Shown here piece after piece: positions 40,815 to 44,154 of a DNA stretch of 44,154 bases. Origin of the DNA: JAJPXC01 sp964628905 (GTDB lineage Bacteria; Bacteroidota; Bacteroidia; Bacteroidales; Muribaculaceae); contig CAZVNS010000015.1 of assembly GCA_964628905.1 (NCBI GenBank), positions 1 through 44,154 on the forward strand. The letters run 5' to 3'. Every line of letters starts with the position of its first letter. The stretch's first letter is position 1. A program made the position numbers and the translations under genes. Below the pieces are notes generated by a model. That model was not told the DNA's origin, did not search any database, and worked only from the letters and a program-made list of their open reading frames with translations.

Positions 40815-41909
40815 TTATTCGTCTTTTGTGAGGTCAAGCACCACATTGTCCTTGCCTCGGTCGAAGTATTTACGTTTCAGTGGATTGGCCGATATGCGGC
40901 GGTGTATCAGACGGTTTCGCAGCAGGTCGACGGACTGATAGATGGCGGCGCGCATCGACGCCTCGGAGGCTTCGCCTCGGCCGGCGATATCATAGGCGGT
41001 GCCGTGGTCGGGTGATGTGCGCACGTAGGGAAGTCCGGCGGTGAAGTTGACTCCGGCGTCCATCGCGAGGGTCTTGAACGGGGCCAATCCCTGGTCGTGG
41101 TACATGGCCAGCACGCCGTCGAAGTGTTTGTACTGAGCGTTGCCGAAGAATCCGTCGGCGGGGTATGGGCCGAAGGCGAGTATCTTCTGCTGCTGTGCGT
41201 CGTCGATGGCGGGTGCTATCACCTCAAGCTCCTCGCTGCCGAGCAGGCCATTGTCGCCGGCGTGGGGGTTGAGGCCAAGCACGGCGATGCGCGGGGCGGT
41301 GATGGCGAAGTCGCTCCGCAGGGTGTCGTTAAACACCCGCAGGCACTCCACGATGCGCTCGCGGGTGATGTTCTGCGCCACCTGCGTGATGGGCAAGTGG
41401 GTGGTGACCAAGGCTATGCGTATGTTCTCGTCGTAGAGTATCATCAGTGCATGGTCATCCTCGCCGGCGAGCTGCGACTCAAGGTACTCAGTGTGACCGG
41501 GGAAGTTGAACTCCTCGGAGTGGATAGTATTCTTGTTGATGGGGGCTGTGACCAGTGCTTGCACCTTACCTTCCTTGAGGTCGGCCACGGCGCGCTCCAG
41601 GGCAGCAAAAGCGGCCTGTCCGGCCTCGCGGGAGGCCACTCCTGGCTCTATCTTGAAGTCTTCGCCTACCACGTTGATGATATTGATGGCGTCGGGCTTT
41701 ACCTCATCGATTGAGGCAATCTGCTGCACATTCATCGGCTGCAGCTGCAGGGCTTTGCGGTAGTATGAGGCGATTTTGGCCGAGCCGTAGATCACGGGGG
41801 TGCATAGCTCCAACACGTGAGCATGCTCCAAAGCCTTCATAATAACCTCATATCCAACGCCGTTAGGGTCGCCTTGAGTTATGGCTATAATGGGTTTGAA
41901 CTTTTCCAT
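40815..41909 (-). CDS. pdxA: 4-hydroxythreonine-4-phosphate dehydrogenase
   Basis: 364-residue PdxA of the DXP-dependent vitamin B6 pathway: NAD-dependent oxidation of 4-phosphohydroxy-threonine, with decarboxylation. Seen: AITQGDPNGVGYEV at the N-terminus, TAPINKNTI, FPGHTEYL and TTHLPI (metal His), LGLNPHAGDNGLLG, AMYHDQGLAPFKTL (metal His) and TSPDHGTAYDIAG. The start at 41909 (MEKFKP) is the natural one; the ATG seven codons upstream only adds MKLKTIA. It is the first gene of the run that continues into the inositol-lipid genes. Confidence 0.94.
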   Translation of the reverse strand: MEKFKPIIAITQGDPNGVGYEVIMKALEHAHVLELCTPVIYGSAKIASYYRKALQLQPMNVQQIASIDEVKPDAINIINVVGEDFKIEPGVASREAGQAAFAALERAVADLKEGKVQALVTAPINKNTIHSEEFNFPGHTEYLESQLAGEDDHALMILYDENIRIALVTTHLPITQVAQNITRERIVECLRVFNDTLRSDFAITAPRIAVLGLNPHAGDNGLLGSEELEVIAPAIDDAQQQKILAFGPYPADGFFGNAQYKHFDGVLAMYHDQGLAPFKTLAMDAGVNFTAGLPYVRTSPDHGTAYDIAGRGEASEASMRAAIYQSVDLLRNRLIHRRISANPLKRKYFDRGKDNVVLDLTKDE

Positions 41910-42003
41910 TGCGATTGTTTTCAATTTCAATCGGCTAAGTTACACATTTTTTTACAATTCCCCGCAACCTCCCCCCTTCATCGCCGCAATTTTCTGCAAA
42001 ATC

Positions 42004-42039
42004 GGACAAGTCAGGCTGGTCAGACAAGTCGGACAAGTC
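42004..42039. repeat. GACAAGTC repeats (three copies)
   Basis: GGACAAGTC at 42004-42012, AGACAAGTC at 42022-42030 and GGACAAGTC at 42031-42039, just beyond the asnA stop in its direction. Too short and too few for a CRISPR array; low-complexity intergenic repeat. Confidence 0.6.
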
Positions 42040-42059
42040 GGAGGGGTCGCGGTGGGAGG

Positions 42060-43091
42060 TCAGAGGAGGGTGATGCCGGCGGGGGCGAGGGCGGCGCGGT
42101 GGGTGTCGGGCCAGATTGAGGCCTGGACTTCGCCGATATGGGCTTTCTGAAGCAGGAGCATGCACAGGCGGCTTTGGCCGATGCCGCCGCCAATTGACGG
42201 GGGGAGCTCGCCGCCGAGCAGCTGCCGGTGGAAGGGTAGCGCGGCGCGTTCGGTGGTGCCGGTGAGCAGCAGCTGTCGCTGCAGGGCGGCGGGGTCAACG
42301 CGGATGCCCATCGACGACAGTTCCATGGGCTGGTCGAGTACGCGGTTCCACACCACGATGTCGCCGTTGAGCCCGGCGCGGCCATCGGCGGTGGGGGTGA
42401 TCCAGTCGTCGTAGTCGGGGGCGCGGTTGCCGTGGGGGCGACCATCGCTGAGAGCGCCACCGATACCTACGATAAACACAGCTCCGTGCTCGCGGGCGGC
42501 TCGTGCCTCACGCTCCTCAGGGGTGAGGCCGGGGTATCGCTCAAGCAGCTCCTGGGCATGTATCACTGCGATGTCGTCGGGGAGTGTGGGTGTGATGTGC
42601 GGGAATGTCTTATACACCTTATCCTCAGCCTCTTTTATAGCCCTGTAGATGCTGCCGACGGTGGAGGTGAGATACTCCGCGGTGCGGTCCGAGGGATTGA
42701 TGGCACGCTCCCAGTCCCACTGGTCGACATAGACTGAGTGGAGGTTGTCGAGGGTTTCGGCAGGGCGCAGGGCGTTCATGTCGGTATAGAGTCCGTAGCC
42801 GGGGGCGATATCGTAGGCTGCGAGCTTGACGCGCTTCCATTTGGCAAGCGACTGCACCACCTCGGCTTCAATGCCGGCGGCAGGGAGCGGGAAGGCCACC
42901 GGGGGCTGCCGGCCGTCGAGGTCGTCGTTGAGCCCCGAGCCGACGGGAACCACCATCGGAGCGGTGACGCGCCGGAGGTTGAGCGCACGCGCCAGTCGCT
43001 GTTCGAAGTCGTCCTTAATTGACTTGATTGCTATCTCGGTGGTCTCGGCCAGGAGCTTGTTGCGGTAATGAAGCGGTATGATCAGGCTCAT
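42060..43091 (-). CDS. asnA: Aspartate-ammonia ligase (asparagine synthetase A)
   Basis: 343-residue AsnA that makes asparagine from aspartate, ammonia and ATP. It is built on a class II aminoacyl-tRNA-synthetase fold: VPVGSGLNDDLDG, YDIAPGYGLYTDMNALR, SVYVDQWDWE near motif 2, and the C-terminal GGGIGQSRLCMLLL containing the motif-3 Arg. Length agrees with the family. It stands 38 bases after the DUF3943 gene and 150 bases ahead of pdxA. Confidence 0.95.
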   Translation of the reverse strand: MSLIIPLHYRNKLLAETTEIAIKSIKDDFEQRLARALNLRRVTAPMVVPVGSGLNDDLDGRQPPVAFPLPAAGIEAEVVQSLAKWKRVKLAAYDIAPGYGLYTDMNALRPAETLDNLHSVYVDQWDWERAINPSDRTAEYLTSTVGSIYRAIKEAEDKVYKTFPHITPTLPDDIAVIHAQELLERYPGLTPEEREARAAREHGAVFIVGIGGALSDGRPHGNRAPDYDDWITPTADGRAGLNGDIVVWNRVLDQPMELSSMGIRVDPAALQRQLLLTGTTERAALPFHRQLLGGELPPSIGGGIGQSRLCMLLLQKAHIGEVQASIWPDTHRAALAPAGITLL

Positions 43092-43129
43092 AGTAGTCGG
43101 TTATATACGGCGAAAATAGCAAAATTTCA

Positions 43130-44053
43130 TCAGAAGATGCACTGGATGGTGAAGCCGGCTTTGGCTCCGGGGTAGCCACCCCACGCACCTCCCATACAGG
43201 GCTGCACGATGAGTTGCGCCCCTGCCTCCTCGGTGCGGTGGCGGCGTGAATAGCCGCGGTTGGGATTGCCGCGCACCAGGTCGATCACCTCGTTGACCGG
43301 GTCGACGATGATGGCCGCGATCTGTCCCAAGACGGGGGAGCCGAACAGGCGGTAGTCGTGCTCCACGATGTAGCGCTTGACGCGGTAGAAGGTCTCACCC
43401 ACAAGGAGTCCGCCGATGGGGGTGATGAACAGGTCCTGGATTGATGGTATCTCCATGAAAGCTTCAATACCATACTCCCAGAAGACAGTCGATACAGCCA
43501 GTCCGTAGAGGAACGACTGGAACATGTTGAAGCCCTGGGTGCGGGCGCTCATATAGTAGGCGGCGCCGCCGTAGGGGTGGAGCACATAGTTGAAGATGGC
43601 GTTGTCGTGGTCCCACACGGGGCCTTTTTTGACGTTCGACCACCAGCGGTCGAGGAAGGGTTTTTTGTGGATTTCGGCCTTGTTCCAAGCTGTTGCCGAC
43701 TCGGGTAGCAGTTCGAGCACGCCCAGGGTGACGAAGCCGGCGCCTAAGAGCGCTCCGGCGTTGACCCACAGGTTCTTCCAGTGGGGCATGCTTCGGGTCA
43801 CTGAGTAGGGGAAGTCGTAGATGGTGAGATTTGGTGTCTTTTTGTCGTCGAAGAGCGTCAGGCCCACGGTGTCGATTGCTGCCGGCTCGGCCAGAGAGTC
43901 GCTGTTGATGATTGATGCCTCCATCAGGGGAAGCAACGCAGGAACTACGGTGTCGCTCACCACCGCGGGAGAGTCCACTGCCGCCTCCTGCGCCCTTGTG
44001 GCCGACATCGATGCGGCCACCGCGGCTAAGATGATGATTAGAAAGCGATGCAT
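43130..44053 (-). CDS. DUF3943 family exported protein
   Basis: 307-residue protein with signal peptide 1-21 (ends ATRA). Its core is the DUF3943 signature, with HPYGGAAYYMSARTQGFN, then FLYGLAVSTVFWEYGIEAFMEIPSIQDL and TPIGGLLVGE. Hydrophobic segments near 95-112 and in the core suggest membrane association; the C-terminus ends in a short hydrophobic strand. Family function is unknown. A strong Shine-Dalgarno AAGGAGG lies 7 bases before the ATG, rare in this phylum. The neighbour asnA is transcribed in the same direction. Confidence 0.8.
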   Translation of the reverse strand: MHRFLIIILAAVAASMSATRAQEAAVDSPAVVSDTVVPALLPLMEASIINSDSLAEPAAIDTVGLTLFDDKKTPNLTIYDFPYSVTRSMPHWKNLWVNAGALLGAGFVTLGVLELLPESATAWNKAEIHKKPFLDRWWSNVKKGPVWDHDNAIFNYVLHPYGGAAYYMSARTQGFNMFQSFLYGLAVSTVFWEYGIEAFMEIPSIQDLFITPIGGLLVGETFYRVKRYIVEHDYRLFGSPVLGQIAAIIVDPVNEVIDLVRGNPNRGYSRRHRTEEAGAQLIVQPCMGGAWGGYPGAKAGFTIQCIF

Positions 44054-44060
44054 ATGTGTT

Positions 44061-44067
44061 CCTCCTT
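44061..44067 (-). promoter_or_regulatory. Strong Shine-Dalgarno (AAGGAGG) before DUF3943 gene
   Basis: Minus-strand AAGGAGG, 7 bases before ATG 44053. No other gene in the window has such a site; start selection in Bacteroidota usually relies on A-rich, unstructured leaders. Confidence 0.7.
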
Positions 44068-44154
44068 ATAAATATTTATCCGTATTAATACCTAAGGGCC
44101 GCTATGTTGCTGTTATACACCCTGCTCTTAAAACTTGGAGGATATGAGGTGGCA

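Noticed and set aside
42004..42039. Possible CRISPR or iteron array
   Set aside because: Only three 9-base copies with irregular spacing; no spacers and no cas genes.

Overview
The window reads as a chromosomal segment of a gut-type Bacteroidales bacterium, most like Muribaculaceae; the family assignment is an inference from gene content and protein style. Several proteins belong to families largely confined to Bacteroidota (PCMD domain, DUF3256, DUF4271, DUF3943). Promoters follow the Bacteroidota pattern TTTG-N18..22-TAnnTTTG, and Shine-Dalgarno sequences are almost absent. The DNA is clearly GC-rich (not counted exactly), and intergenic DNA is AT-richer. No rRNA, tRNA, CRISPR array, insertion sequence or phage gene was seen.

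Layout. (1) 1-3.4 kb: a secreted PCMD protein, a decayed YafQ-type toxin with an intact antitoxin, an HD phosphohydrolase and ilvE. (2) 3.4-8.4 kb, minus strand: DEAD-box RNA helicase, DUF3256 protein, xseA, xseB and an AraC regulator, tightly packed or overlapping. (3) 8.5-14.5 kb, plus strand: mfd, argS and a Bax-inhibitor-1 family protein. (4) 14.5-16.6 kb: a small variable island with a MATE transporter reduced to its two ends, a cytosine-5 DNA methyltransferase with its own promoter and no visible nuclease partner, a 55-residue orphan ORF and the C-terminal stub of a GNAT acetyltransferase. (5) 16.6-23.4 kb, minus strand: a tripartite RND efflux operon (adaptor, permease, outer-membrane lipoprotein) ending in an LpxA-like acyltransferase. 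(6) 23.6-25.9 kb, plus strand: a shortened receiver-domain protein, two coupled small membrane proteins, upp and a TatD-like hydrolase. (7) 25.9-30.2 kb, minus strand: a six-gene run of GH13 amylase, LOG-family protein, DUF4271 protein, hemD, rnpA and yidD. (8) 30.3-32.3 kb: a frameshifted small membrane-protein gene, an M23/LysM peptidase and ndk. (9) 32.5-35.8 kb, plus strand: purD, a polytopic membrane protein and pdxB, overlapping. (10) 35.9-41.9 kb, minus strand: myo-inositol-phosphate synthase and, in a separate compact operon behind pdxA, a nucleotidyltransferase, an ATP-grasp enzyme, a CDP-alcohol phosphatidyltransferase and a HAD hydrolase. (11) 42-44 kb: asnA and a DUF3943 protein.

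The most interesting system is region 10. Myo-inositol-phosphate synthase, a CDP-alcohol phosphotransferase and a HAD phosphatase are the expected parts of the inositol-phospholipid/inositol-sphingolipid pathway of gut Bacteroidota. Here they come with a sugar-nucleotidyltransferase-like enzyme and an ATP-grasp enzyme whose C-terminal metal motif resembles inositol-phosphate kinases. The phosphotransferase has a non-canonical last Asp spacing, and the HAD protein lacks the second Asp of motif I. Together this suggests a variant route or an additional head-group modification. The window also holds several broken genes (toxin, MATE, GNAT, small membrane protein, receiver domain), so it is a place of active gene decay between conserved housekeeping blocks.
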